Of a DNA stretch of 5,374 bases, positions 1 to 5,339 are shown one piece after another; position 1 is the stretch's first letter, and every line of letters begins with the position of its first letter. The stretch is taken from assembly GCA_049974825.1 (NCBI GenBank), contig JBNGDJ010000138.1, positions 1-5,374 on the forward strand, in the 5' to 3' direction. The DNA is from JBKHDT01 sp049974825 (GTDB taxonomy: Bacteria; Pseudomonadota; Gammaproteobacteria; Halothiobacillales; Halothiobacillaceae). Under the pieces are notes generated by a model. The model saw only the letters and a list, made by a program, of their open reading frames with translations, did not search any database and was not told the origin of the DNA. The position numbers were made by a program, and so were the translations under genes.

Positions 1-3
1 AAT

Positions 4-23
4 TTGGGGCATCCATGCCCCAA
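4..23. repeat. Perfect 9-bp palindrome at window edge, hairpin-forming
   Basis: TTGGGGCAT at 4-12 and ATGCCCCAA at 15-23 are perfect reverse complements separated by CC (in a folded RNA the closing T-A pair would open, leaving a 4-base loop). There is no T-run on either side, so it is not a textbook Rho-independent terminator. It may be the stem of a terminator for a gene left of the window, or a member of a dispersed intergenic palindrome family. Its ATCC-containing tip resembles that of the palindrome after siaD at 5316-5339. Confidence 0.5.
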
Positions 24-26
24 TCG

Positions 27-55
27 GGAATCTGAAGCATTCGTGCAGAGATTCC
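27..55. repeat. Nested hairpin with TTCG loop upstream of azoR
   Basis: GGAATCT (27-33) pairs with AGATTCC (49-55). Inside it GCA (37-39) pairs with TGC (44-46) around a TTCG loop (40-43), separated from the outer stem by a small internal loop. It stands directly after the palindrome at 4-23. It could end transcription of an upstream gene, since TTAACCGATTTT follows, although this T-run is late and broken. It could also be an RNA processing or protection element. The base pairing is seen; the role is inferred. Confidence 0.4.
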
Positions 56-63
56 TTAACCGA

Positions 64-118
64 TTTTCGAATTCATGGCCCGGAACGCCCTTGTGCGGGT
101 CTTGTCTGAATTTCGAAA
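64..118. promoter_or_regulatory. Pair of TTCGAA-centred sites upstream of azoR, candidate operator
   Basis: TTTTCGAATTCA (64-75) and TGAATTTCGAAA (107-118) are near-perfect inverted copies of one another, differing by one inserted base. Each contains the 6-bp palindrome TTCGAA (66-71 and 112-117), and the centres lie 46 bp apart, about four helical turns. They sit 43-97 bp before the azoR start codon, where a repressor or LysR/MarR-type regulator would act. No convincing sigma-70 -35/-10 pair with proper spacing is evident here; TATATC at 121-126 is a possible -10 without a good partner. The regulator is unknown. Confidence 0.3.
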
Positions 119-160
119 GGTATATCACCATTTCACTGACGATCCGGAGGTATTGATTAC

Positions 161-763
161 ATGTCCCAGTTGCTCGTGATCGAAGGCAGCGTATTCGGCG
201 AAAACGGCCAGTCGACCGGGCTGGCGCGCCATTATGTCGAGGCTTGGAAGGAGGCGAACCCGGAGGGTTCGGTGCGTACCATTGACGTGGTGGCCGAGCC
301 CTTCGCTCCCTTTGACACGGCAGCGATGGCGGCGCTTTCTGCCGAACCTTCGCAGCGCGACGCGCAGCAGGCAGCGATGGTGGCCAAGGCCGACGACCTG
401 ATCGAGGCTTTCCAGAAGGCCGATCGCATCGTGCTCTGCGCCCCGATGTACAACTTCCACATTTCCAGCCACTTGAAGTCCGCGCTGGACTGGCTGGCGC
501 GGGCCGGAGTGACCTTTCGCTATACCGAGAACGGTGCCGAGGGCCTGCTGCCATCCGTGCCGGTGATCGTGATCTCGACGCGCGGCGGGCACTACCATGA
601 GGCAGGCATTGATCACCAGCTGCCTTACCTGCGCCAATTCCTGTCCTTCGTAGGGCTTGATGACGTAACCGTGGTCCTGGCCGAGGGGCTCAACAGCGGT
701 GGTGAAGAGGCGGCCAAGGCTTCGATTGAACAGGCCAAGAAGCAGCTTTCTGCCCTCGTGTAA
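161..763 (+). CDS. azoR: FMN-dependent NADH-azoreductase / quinone reductase (AzoR family)
   Basis: A cytosolic flavodoxin-fold oxidoreductase of 200 residues, the usual AzoR length. The family uses FMN and NAD(P)H to reduce quinones by two electrons, and azo dyes as side substrates, thereby limiting quinone stress. The N-terminal strand LLVIEGS (4-10) leads into a loop with Ser10 and Ser18, which should hold the FMN phosphate. The family motif around the isoalloxazine ring is seen as APMYNFHIS (94-102), and the second FMN loop as STRGGHY (139-145). The helix SHLKSALDWLARAGVTF (103-119) after the first motif is also typical. The ATG at 161 is preceded by GGAGG (146-150) with a rather long 10-base spacer. 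The gene appears monocistronic: it converges on the hydrolase gene with 52 bp between the stop codons. Family assignment is firm; the physiological substrate cannot be read from sequence. Confidence 0.93.
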   Translation: MSQLLVIEGSVFGENGQSTGLARHYVEAWKEANPEGSVRTIDVVAEPFAPFDTAAMAALSAEPSQRDAQQAAMVAKADDLIEAFQKADRIVLCAPMYNFHISSHLKSALDWLARAGVTFRYTENGAEGLLPSVPVIVISTRGGHYHEAGIDHQLPYLRQFLSFVGLDDVTVVLAEGLNSGGEEAAKASIEQAKKQLSALV

Positions 764-784
764 CGGCATGGCCACGCATGGCCG
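764..784. terminator. Possible bidirectional terminator hairpin between convergent genes
   Basis: Starting one base after the azoR stop, CGGCATG (764-770) can pair with CATGGCCG (777-784) with one bulged G and a 6-base loop. An alternative fold is GGCCA/TGGCC (770-774 and 779-783). It lies between the converging azoR and hydrolase genes, where a shared terminator would be expected. No T-run follows on either strand, so efficiency is doubtful. Confidence 0.3.
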
Positions 785-815
785 CGTCTTGATCGGCGTC
801 CGCGGCGGGCGAAAT

Positions 816-2012
816 TCAGGCGGGCCGTATTACTTCCTCGATCCAGTCGAAGATTGTCGACTCCATCATGGCCGAACCCAGCCCGCCACAATGACCCGAG
901 GCACCATCGGCCGGGTCGAGCTTCAGCAAAGTGGCCGGGGCTTTCAGAGCTTGGTGAAAAACCTCGGATTGCGATGCGAAATCACCGTCCGAGGCCAGGG
1001 TCAGCGTGGGGCAGCGAATGCCGTCCACGCAGTCGACCAGGCTGAACCGGGCCTGGCGGCGCATGTATTCGGCTACCGTGTCCGCGCCAAGAGTCAGCAT
1101 CCTCGGCCGAAAAAAACGCGCCGTTTCCGGATCCTGCAGCATTTGCTCAAGGGCGGCCTCGATTTCGGCGTCCCCGTCCAGCACTTGCTGCCAGGTGGCG
1201 CGGTCCATTCGCTCGGACAGAAATGCCTCGCTGAAATCGTACTGACCCGGATCGCAGACCAGCGCCGCGGCCCGGTCTTGCGGATCCATCGCGACACCGC
1301 GTGCCGCCAGGTAGCCGCCCAGACTGCGCCCCACCACAATAATTCCGGCCGGGTCCACATCAGGGATTGACTCCAGCCAGTCCATCACCGGCAGGTAGGC
1401 CGTCTCAAAGTCGGCCCCCATGGCCATGCCCTGTTCGTACAGCATCGAACCCTGACCGGGACCTTCCCAGGTCACGAAGTTGAAGCCCCGATTCAGCGCC
1501 ATGTAACCGGTAAAGGCAAACCCGGACTCGGCGGTTGAGTCGAAACCGCAGGGCAGGACGATCGTGACGCGCGGCGTCCGATCGGTTCCCGGCCGGAAGA
1601 AATACCCCTGCATCTGTCCCCCGGCTGGATGTGCCAGGCGAAAAGGATCAAACCCGCATGGCAACGCCGTCGCGCCCTGCACAAAGCAGTCCCGGTGTCG
1701 CGAGAAACCCTCTCGCAGTCGCTCATCGGCCGGGGCCTCCCGCTCGAAGAAGAATGCCTGACGCCAGTATTCGCTCGCCCGGAGAAAGGCCTGGCGCGCC
1801 GAGACCACGTGCCCTCGGGCCGATGCAACGCGAGCCCGCCGTTCGACCCGATCGGCGAGGGCGGCCCAGGCAGACCACCAGCTGTCGTAATCGCCCGGGA
1901 CGATCTGCTGGAGCAGGGTATCGATCTCGCCTGCATCGGCACAATCGGCGCGGCAGACGGCAAGACTGCGCTCAAGCTGGGCATTCATGACAGGGTGGGC
2001 AATTGCTTGCAT
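816..2012 (-). CDS. Alpha/beta hydrolase with helical N-terminal domain
   Basis: A 398-residue probable serine hydrolase. Residues 1-125 are mainly helical and rich in Trp, Arg and Ala, as in the cap-bearing relatives of 2,6-dihydropseudooxynicotine hydrolase and the FrsA/dipeptidyl-peptidase-like group. The alpha/beta-hydrolase core follows from about 130. The strand-loop IVLPCGFDST (151-160) should shape the oxyanion hole, and WEGPGQG (182-188) is typical of this group. The nucleophile elbow is GRSLGG (228-233, Ser230). A strand ending LASDGD (339-344) should supply the acid (Asp342 or Asp344), and GHCGG (373-377) the catalytic His374. No signal peptide or membrane segment is seen, so it should be cytosolic. 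I chose the ATG at 2012 because GGAG (2020-2023, read on the minus strand) precedes it by 7 bases; an in-frame GTG at 2048 would add 12 residues but lacks such a site. Possible activities are ester, amide or C-C bond hydrolysis; the substrate is unknown. It is transcribed divergently from the sia operon. Confidence 0.85.
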   Translation of the reverse strand: MQAIAHPVMNAQLERSLAVCRADCADAGEIDTLLQQIVPGDYDSWWSAWAALADRVERRARVASARGHVVSARQAFLRASEYWRQAFFFEREAPADERLREGFSRHRDCFVQGATALPCGFDPFRLAHPAGGQMQGYFFRPGTDRTPRVTIVLPCGFDSTAESGFAFTGYMALNRGFNFVTWEGPGQGSMLYEQGMAMGADFETAYLPVMDWLESIPDVDPAGIIVVGRSLGGYLAARGVAMDPQDRAAALVCDPGQYDFSEAFLSERMDRATWQQVLDGDAEIEAALEQMLQDPETARFFRPRMLTLGADTVAEYMRRQARFSLVDCVDGIRCPTLTLASDGDFASQSEVFHQALKAPATLLKLDPADGASGHCGGLGSAMMESTIFDWIEEVIRPA

Positions 2013-2291
2013 GTTCTTTCTCCGCTGGATGGGGACACAAAAGGGCACGCTGTTGACTCATGTCCTTCGCGTGGTTGTCGAAAACGCGAACCATCGCCGG
2101 GCAAGCAAGTTTATACCGTGACGGCTGGCAGGGGGCAGGCACCGTGGTAGATCCTGCCGATAAACCAAGCGCGATCCGTGGAATCAAGTCAGAATTGAAA
2201 GATTGTTGTCACCTTGAACGGTTAGCATCCGCCTTCGGCCCGGGTGAAGCCGCTTGCGGGCATCCACTTGTCCAGCGAATGAGTCAACGCC
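2013..2291. promoter_or_regulatory. Divergent intergenic region between hydrolase and siaA genes
   Basis: About 280 bp that must hold the promoters of both the leftward hydrolase gene and the rightward sia operon. On the minus strand TATAAA (2110-2115) is a fair -10 for the hydrolase, about 98 bases before its start, but no good -35 lies 16-18 bases upstream of it. On the plus strand TTGACT (2053-2058) is a good -35 without a good -10, and TTGAAA (2195-2200) likewise. GCCGATAA (2156-2163) equals the FliA -10 consensus (separate entry). The last 20 bases before siaA lack a clear ribosome-binding site. I see no protein-coding gene or known riboswitch here. Confidence 0.45.
2156..2163 (+). promoter_or_regulatory. 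FliA (sigma-28) -10-like element upstream of siaA
   Basis: GCCGATAA matches the sigma-28 -10 consensus at all eight positions and lies 129 bases before the siaA start on the coding strand. The -35 element expected about 15 bases upstream (TAAA-like) is not present: AGGC is found at 2137-2140. It is therefore at best half a promoter. A flagellar sigma factor would make biological sense for a c-di-GMP switch, but chance remains plausible. Confidence 0.2.
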
Positions 2292-3545
2292 ATGTCCAAC
2301 TCCAGCGAGCTGTCGGCAGCAACAACCACCACGAACGAGCCACGTCTGGCCCGGGATCTTCTGATCGAGGCCCCGTCAGTGACGGCCAGTTACACGAACG
2401 AGGCCGTGATGGAACTGTTCGCGCGCAACCGCTCGCTGCAGAACCTGCCGGTGGTTCACGAAGGTCGTCCCATGGGACTGATAAACCGTGCGCTTTTCCA
2501 CAACATGATGGCAAAGCCCTACTACCCGGAACTGTACAGCCGCCACAGCTGTATTGCCTTTATGGACAAGAGTCCACTGCTGGTCGAAACCGGGGAGTCC
2601 ATTCAGGCGGTCACCGCCAAGGCGGTTCACACCGGGGAAAAGGTTTTTTCGGACGGGTTCATCATCGTGGAGGATGGCCAGTACCGAGGGGTGGGTCAGG
2701 TTCTGGACCTGATGCGTGCCATGATGGGCCTTCAGGCACGCCAGCACCGCCAGCTGATGGACAGCATCGAATACGCGAGCGTGATCCAGCACTCGCTGCT
2801 CAAGCCTTCGGAACAGGCACTTGGTCACAGCCTGACCGGTGCGCACTGGCTGGTCTGGCGTCCACGGGACACCGTCGGCGGCGACATCTTCCATGTCGTG
2901 GAGGTCGAAGACGGCTTTCTGGTGGCCTTGTTTGACTGCACGGGCCATGGCGTGCCGGGGGCGTTCATGACCCTGATCACCGGCGCTGCCTTCGATCGCG
3001 CCGTGACTCGACATGGTGTGGATGATCCGGCCGCGCTGCTTGGTTCGATGAACCGGCACATCAAGCGCCAGCTCAACCAGCACGAATCCAAGGGCACGGA
3101 CCTGATGGCGAACTCGGACGATGGCCTCGATGGGGTGATCGTGCGCTACTGGAGCGAGCAGCGCCGGCTCTGCTACGCTGCCGCACGGCAGCCACTGTTT
3201 CATGTTTCCCGGCTCGAGGACGGCTTTGCCCAGTGCGAATCGCACAAGGGCGAGCGACACGGAGTGGGTTACGCGAACACACCGGCCGACTACCAGTGGC
3301 ACAATCACGAGCTCGGCGTGGATCCGGGAGACCGGATATACTTGGTCAGCGACGGGGTGACCGACCAGATCGGCGGACCCCGGCAGATCGGTTTCGGCAA
3401 GCGGCGACTCAAACAGTTTCTCGCACAATCCCACAAGCTTGGGATGCGGGAGCAGAAGATCGCCTTCGAGGAATTGTTCGACAACTGGCGGGGCAGTCAG
3501 CCGGCAAGAGACGATGTCTCGATTATCGGGCTAACCCTGAACTGA
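2292..3545 (+). CDS. siaA: SiaA-like PP2C/SpoIIE-type phosphatase with N-terminal CBS-domain pair
   Basis: Predicted to dephosphorylate SiaC and so turn on SiaD. Of 417 residues, about 25-142 form two CBS repeats. The run LPVVHEGRPMGLINR (52-66) closes the first, and GFIIVEDGQYRGVGQVLDLM (122-141) closes the second. The sequence between, with YSRHSCIAFMD (82-92), resembles CBS pairs found in front of GGDEF domains. A helix follows, containing SIEYASVIQHSLL (158-170), the usual regulatory lead-in of SpoIIE phosphatases. The catalytic domain (about 180-417) has the metal-binding motifs GGDIF (196-200, Asp198), DCTGHGVPGAF (215-225, Asp215), LVSDGVTDQ (351-359, Asp354) and RDDVS (406-410, Asp407/408), so it should be active. 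No membrane segment is present, unlike P. aeruginosa SiaA, which has a periplasmic sensor and HAMP. An in-frame TGA at 2280 rules out a longer protein; the ATG at 2292 lacks a good Shine-Dalgarno sequence. The operon context with siaBCD makes the assignment strong despite the different input domain. Confidence 0.88.
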   Translation: MSNSSELSAATTTTNEPRLARDLLIEAPSVTASYTNEAVMELFARNRSLQNLPVVHEGRPMGLINRALFHNMMAKPYYPELYSRHSCIAFMDKSPLLVETGESIQAVTAKAVHTGEKVFSDGFIIVEDGQYRGVGQVLDLMRAMMGLQARQHRQLMDSIEYASVIQHSLLKPSEQALGHSLTGAHWLVWRPRDTVGGDIFHVVEVEDGFLVALFDCTGHGVPGAFMTLITGAAFDRAVTRHGVDDPAALLGSMNRHIKRQLNQHESKGTDLMANSDDGLDGVIVRYWSEQRRLCYAAARQPLFHVSRLEDGFAQCESHKGERHGVGYANTPADYQWHNHELGVDPGDRIYLVSDGVTDQIGGPRQIGFGKRRLKQFLAQSHKLGMREQKIAFEELFDNWRGSQPARDDVSIIGLTLN

Positions 3546-3551
3546 AGGAGG
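3545..3551 (+). promoter_or_regulatory. Strong siaB ribosome-binding site overlapping the siaA stop
   Basis: AAGGAGG starts on the last base of the siaA TGA stop codon and stands 4 bases before the siaB ATG. Only 10 bases separate the two genes, so siaA and siaB are certainly cotranscribed and probably translationally coupled. The contrast with the poor siaA site suggests more SiaB than SiaA per transcript, that is, a default bias toward phosphorylated, inactive SiaC (inference). Confidence 0.7.
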
Positions 3552-3555
3552 CCGG

Positions 3556-4131
3556 ATGGAAAATAATCAGCAAGAAGGCGGTCGCGAGGATCCTTGGCTG
3601 CAGTGCTGCTCGGTTCGGCACAGCAATCTCGTGTTCTACTACGCTGGATACTTCTCGCAGAACGTCATCAACGCCACCGGGGATGCGGTCAGGTTGCGGC
3701 TGGAACGCTCGGACACGCCCACCTCGGTGCGTCGGAAGCTGTTCTCGACCTTTATCGAGATGACCCAGAACATCGTGCATTACTCCAGCGATCACCTCAC
3801 GCCCGGTGAGCAGACCGACGGGGAAATGCGCCGAGGTTCGCTGTGCATCCTGCAGGAGGACGAGCGGTTCTACATCGTCTGTGCCAACCTGGTCACTCCG
3901 GCGCGGGCCGATCACCTCAGGCAGGTGCTTGAGCCGTTGTGCGAGATGTCAGCCGAACAGATACGCAAGGCTTATCGTCAGCAACTCCGACAGGAGGCCC
4001 CTGCCGAAAGCAAGGGTGCCGGCCTGGGACTGCTCACCATTGCCAAGGAGAGCAGCCGCCCGATCGAGTATGCCTTTGAGCCCCAGGATGGAACCGACAT
4101 GGTGCTCTTTACGCTCAAGGCGACCATCTGA
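3556..4131 (+). CDS. siaB: SiaB family protein kinase (HATPase fold, SiaC kinase)
   Basis: A 191-residue cytosolic protein of the SiaB/DUF6272 family, which in P. aeruginosa phosphorylates SiaC on a Thr and keeps the diguanylate cyclase SiaD off. The GHKL-type ATP-binding fold is recognisable by the N-box FIEMTQNIVHYS (66-77, with Glu68 and Asn72) and the glycine-rich lid KGAGLGLLTIAKES (153-166). The classical DxGxG box is absent; at the corresponding strand the sequence reads VCANLV (108-113), and a GN/AN-like motif there is what I recall for this family rather than a defect. The N-terminal 15 residues are polar and probably disordered. The protein is functionally comparable to SpoIIAB/RsbW anti-sigma kinases. 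It starts at an ATG with AAGGAGG 4 bases upstream, 10 bases after siaA. The following siaC starts 14 bases after its stop. Confidence 0.88.
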   Translation: MENNQQEGGREDPWLQCCSVRHSNLVFYYAGYFSQNVINATGDAVRLRLERSDTPTSVRRKLFSTFIEMTQNIVHYSSDHLTPGEQTDGEMRRGSLCILQEDERFYIVCANLVTPARADHLRQVLEPLCEMSAEQIRKAYRQQLRQEAPAESKGAGLGLLTIAKESSRPIEYAFEPQDGTDMVLFTLKATI

Positions 4132-4145
4132 CCCCGGAGAACAGA

Positions 4146-4538
4146 ATGGACAAAATGCACATTCCCGCCACCAGCGACACGCCAGAGATCGTCTTTGATT
4201 TCGAGGCACGGCGGCTCCTGATCAAGGGTGAGTCGTATCCGGAAAGTGCCGCCAACTTCTACGGCCCCATCCTTGAGCAAACGGACCGGTTTCTCGACCA
4301 GCTTGAGGAAGGGGACGGGGTCGAGGTGCATGTTGAGCTCAAGTATTTCAACAGCTCCAGCACCAAGATGCTGTTCACCTTCTTCGACCGGCTAAACGCC
4401 AGTGCCGAAGCCGGTGTGCGGGTCGACTTGCACTGGTACCACGACATCGAGGACGACATGATCCTCGAGTTTGGCGAAGAGCTGGCGGAAGATTTTCCGG
4501 AGATGGGGTACCACCCCCATGCCGTGGGCAGCCTGTGA
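4146..4538 (+). CDS. siaC: SiaC family regulatory phosphoprotein (DUF1987)
   Basis: A small acidic protein of 130 residues, the usual family length, acting as the switch of the system. When unphosphorylated it binds and activates the diguanylate cyclase SiaD; phosphorylation by SiaB blocks this and SiaA reverses it (known for P. aeruginosa). Family hallmarks seen are PEIVFDFEARRLLIKGESYPE (13-33), the helix NFYGPILEQTDRFLDQL (37-53), the strand and acceptor loop LKYFNSSSTKMLFTFFDRL (65-83), and the C-terminal WYHDIEDDMILEFGEELAED (97-116). The acceptor loop has Ser70, Ser71, Ser72 and Thr73; the P. aeruginosa acceptor is Thr68, so one of these, probably Ser70, should be the phosphosite. The fold is STAS/SpoIIAA-like. 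The ATG at 4146 has GGAG (4136-4139) 6 bases upstream. Its stop codon overlaps the siaD start. Confidence 0.92.
   Translation: MDKMHIPATSDTPEIVFDFEARRLLIKGESYPESAANFYGPILEQTDRFLDQLEEGDGVEVHVELKYFNSSSTKMLFTFFDRLNASAEAGVRVDLHWYHDIEDDMILEFGEELAEDFPEMGYHPHAVGSL
4505..4528 (+). promoter_or_regulatory. Competing hairpins just before the siaD start
   Basis: GGGGT (4505-4509) can pair with ACCCC (4513-4517), while the overlapping CCCA (4516-4519) can pair with TGGG (4525-4528). The two folds share the C-run and exclude each other. They end 6 bases before the siaD GTG. Ribosomes finishing siaC would unfold them, which fits coupled translation of siaD. The codons also encode conserved-looking siaC C-terminal residues, so the structure may be incidental. 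Confidence 0.2.
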
Positions 4539-5269
4539 GTCGGGACCTGTTCGGACGGGAGAAGGAGGCCATCGCGCGTGCGCGCGGTGCGCTGGACTCG
4601 CGTTGTCCGGACGAACTGGCCGATGCGCTTGGCCACCTGATCGATGAATTCGAGCGCGTGGTCCGGGACACGCGGCGCCTGATCAATCACTCCGACCGCA
4701 GTGAACGCGAGCTCAACCGCGCCAACCGTCGGCTGCGCGAGCTGACCGATGCGCTGGACTGGAAAAGCCGGCATGACGGCCTGACCGGACTGCTCAATCG
4801 GGCAGCGCTGATCGATCATGCTCAGGAACTGATGAAGGAGCATGCCCTCGGACTGGTGCTGGTCGATGTGGACCACTTCAAGAAGATCAATGACACCTAT
4901 GGTCATCCGGTGGGGGATATCGTCCTGCGCTCGGTGGCCGAATGCCTTGCCAGCGTGGCCGGACCAGATCGATGCGGCCGCATGGGTGGCGAGGAGTTCG
5001 CGCTTCTCTGTCCGCTGCCGGAACATGAGCGCACACCGGAAGGACACGACCAGGGGTTCCGGCTCGCCACGCAGGGGCGCGAGTGCGTTCAGGCGCTTGA
5101 TTTCGAGGTCGCCAGCAACCTCAACGTGACGGCCTCCTTCGGGGTCGCCTACGCCGATGCCGGTGTTCTTTTCGACCGCCTCTATCTCGTTGCGGACGAC
5201 ATGCTCTACCAGGCCAAGACCAACGGGCGAAACCGGGTCGAGTTCAGCCCCGACCCGGTACGCAGCTGA
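4535..5269 (+). CDS. siaD: SiaD-like GGDEF diguanylate cyclase
   Basis: A 244-residue cytosolic enzyme making c-di-GMP from two GTP. Residues 1-80 are predicted helical and highly charged, and form the coiled-coil stalk that SiaC is expected to bind. The GGDEF domain starts with DGLTGLLNR (81-89). VDVDHFKKINDTYGHPVGD (110-128) carries metal-binding Asp111 and guanine-contacting Asn119 and Asp128. The active-site loop is GGEEF (151-155), so the cyclase should be functional. The inhibitory RxxD site is replaced by AGPD (142-145), so the usual allosteric product feedback is probably lost. Between GGEEF and the last helices, about 160-185 looks a little longer than usual. No EAL, PAS or membrane segment is present. 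It starts with GTG in a GTGA overlap with the siaC stop and has no close Shine-Dalgarno sequence, so translation should be coupled to siaC, matching the need for about equal SiaC and SiaD. Confidence 0.92.
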   Translation: MSRDLFGREKEAIARARGALDSRCPDELADALGHLIDEFERVVRDTRRLINHSDRSERELNRANRRLRELTDALDWKSRHDGLTGLLNRAALIDHAQELMKEHALGLVLVDVDHFKKINDTYGHPVGDIVLRSVAECLASVAGPDRCGRMGGEEFALLCPLPEHERTPEGHDQGFRLATQGRECVQALDFEVASNLNVTASFGVAYADAGVLFDRLYLVADDMLYQAKTNGRNRVEFSPDPVRS

Positions 5270-5315
5270 CGCCCCGATTCACGGCCGACCCACCGGCTTG
5301 GCTGTGGAAACTCTG

Positions 5316-5339
5316 CACAAAGCCATCCTTGGCTTTGTG
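5316..5339 (+). terminator. Perfect 10-bp inverted repeat after siaD, possible operon terminator
   Basis: CACAAAGCCA (5316-5325) and TGGCTTTGTG (5330-5339) are perfect reverse complements around a TCCT loop, 46 bases after the siaD stop codon. A weaker hairpin follows: AACGC (5344-5348) with GCGTT (5356-5360). The position suits the 3' end of the sia operon, but there is no T-run, so it may be a Rho-dependent end, an RNA-stabilising stem or a dispersed palindromic repeat. No gene is seen between 5270 and the window end. Confidence 0.4.

Noticed and set aside
125..775. Minus-strand open frame of 216 codons covering azoR
   Set aside because: It is antisense to a well-supported AzoR family gene, and its product has low-complexity Arg/His/Gly composition.
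2013..2048. GTG start of the hydrolase 12 codons upstream
   Set aside because: The ATG at 2012 has GGAG at the ideal distance, and the added residues would cover that ribosome-binding site. The longer form remains possible but less likely.
2049..2291. c-di-GMP riboswitch in the sia leader
   Set aside because: I cannot identify the conserved GEMM core or its paired helices; only short, weak inverted repeats are present.
2060..2935. Open frame of 291 codons on the plus strand spanning the intergenic region and the siaA 5' half
   Set aside because: It overlaps siaA in another frame, is extremely rich in Gly, Arg, His and Ser, and has no motif or ribosome-binding site; it is a compositional shadow.
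2376..3434. Long open frame on the minus strand (352 codons) opposite siaA
   Set aside because: High-GC coding DNA commonly leaves the opposite strand open. The plus-strand product has clear PP2C motifs, whereas the antisense translation is rich in His, Val and Arg without recognisable domains.
4560..4574. AAGGAGG inside siaD as the site of an internal start
   Set aside because: The codon in suitable position is ATC in frame, and no ATG, GTG or TTG in frame follows at a proper distance. The GTGA overlap start also preserves the helical stalk expected for SiaD.
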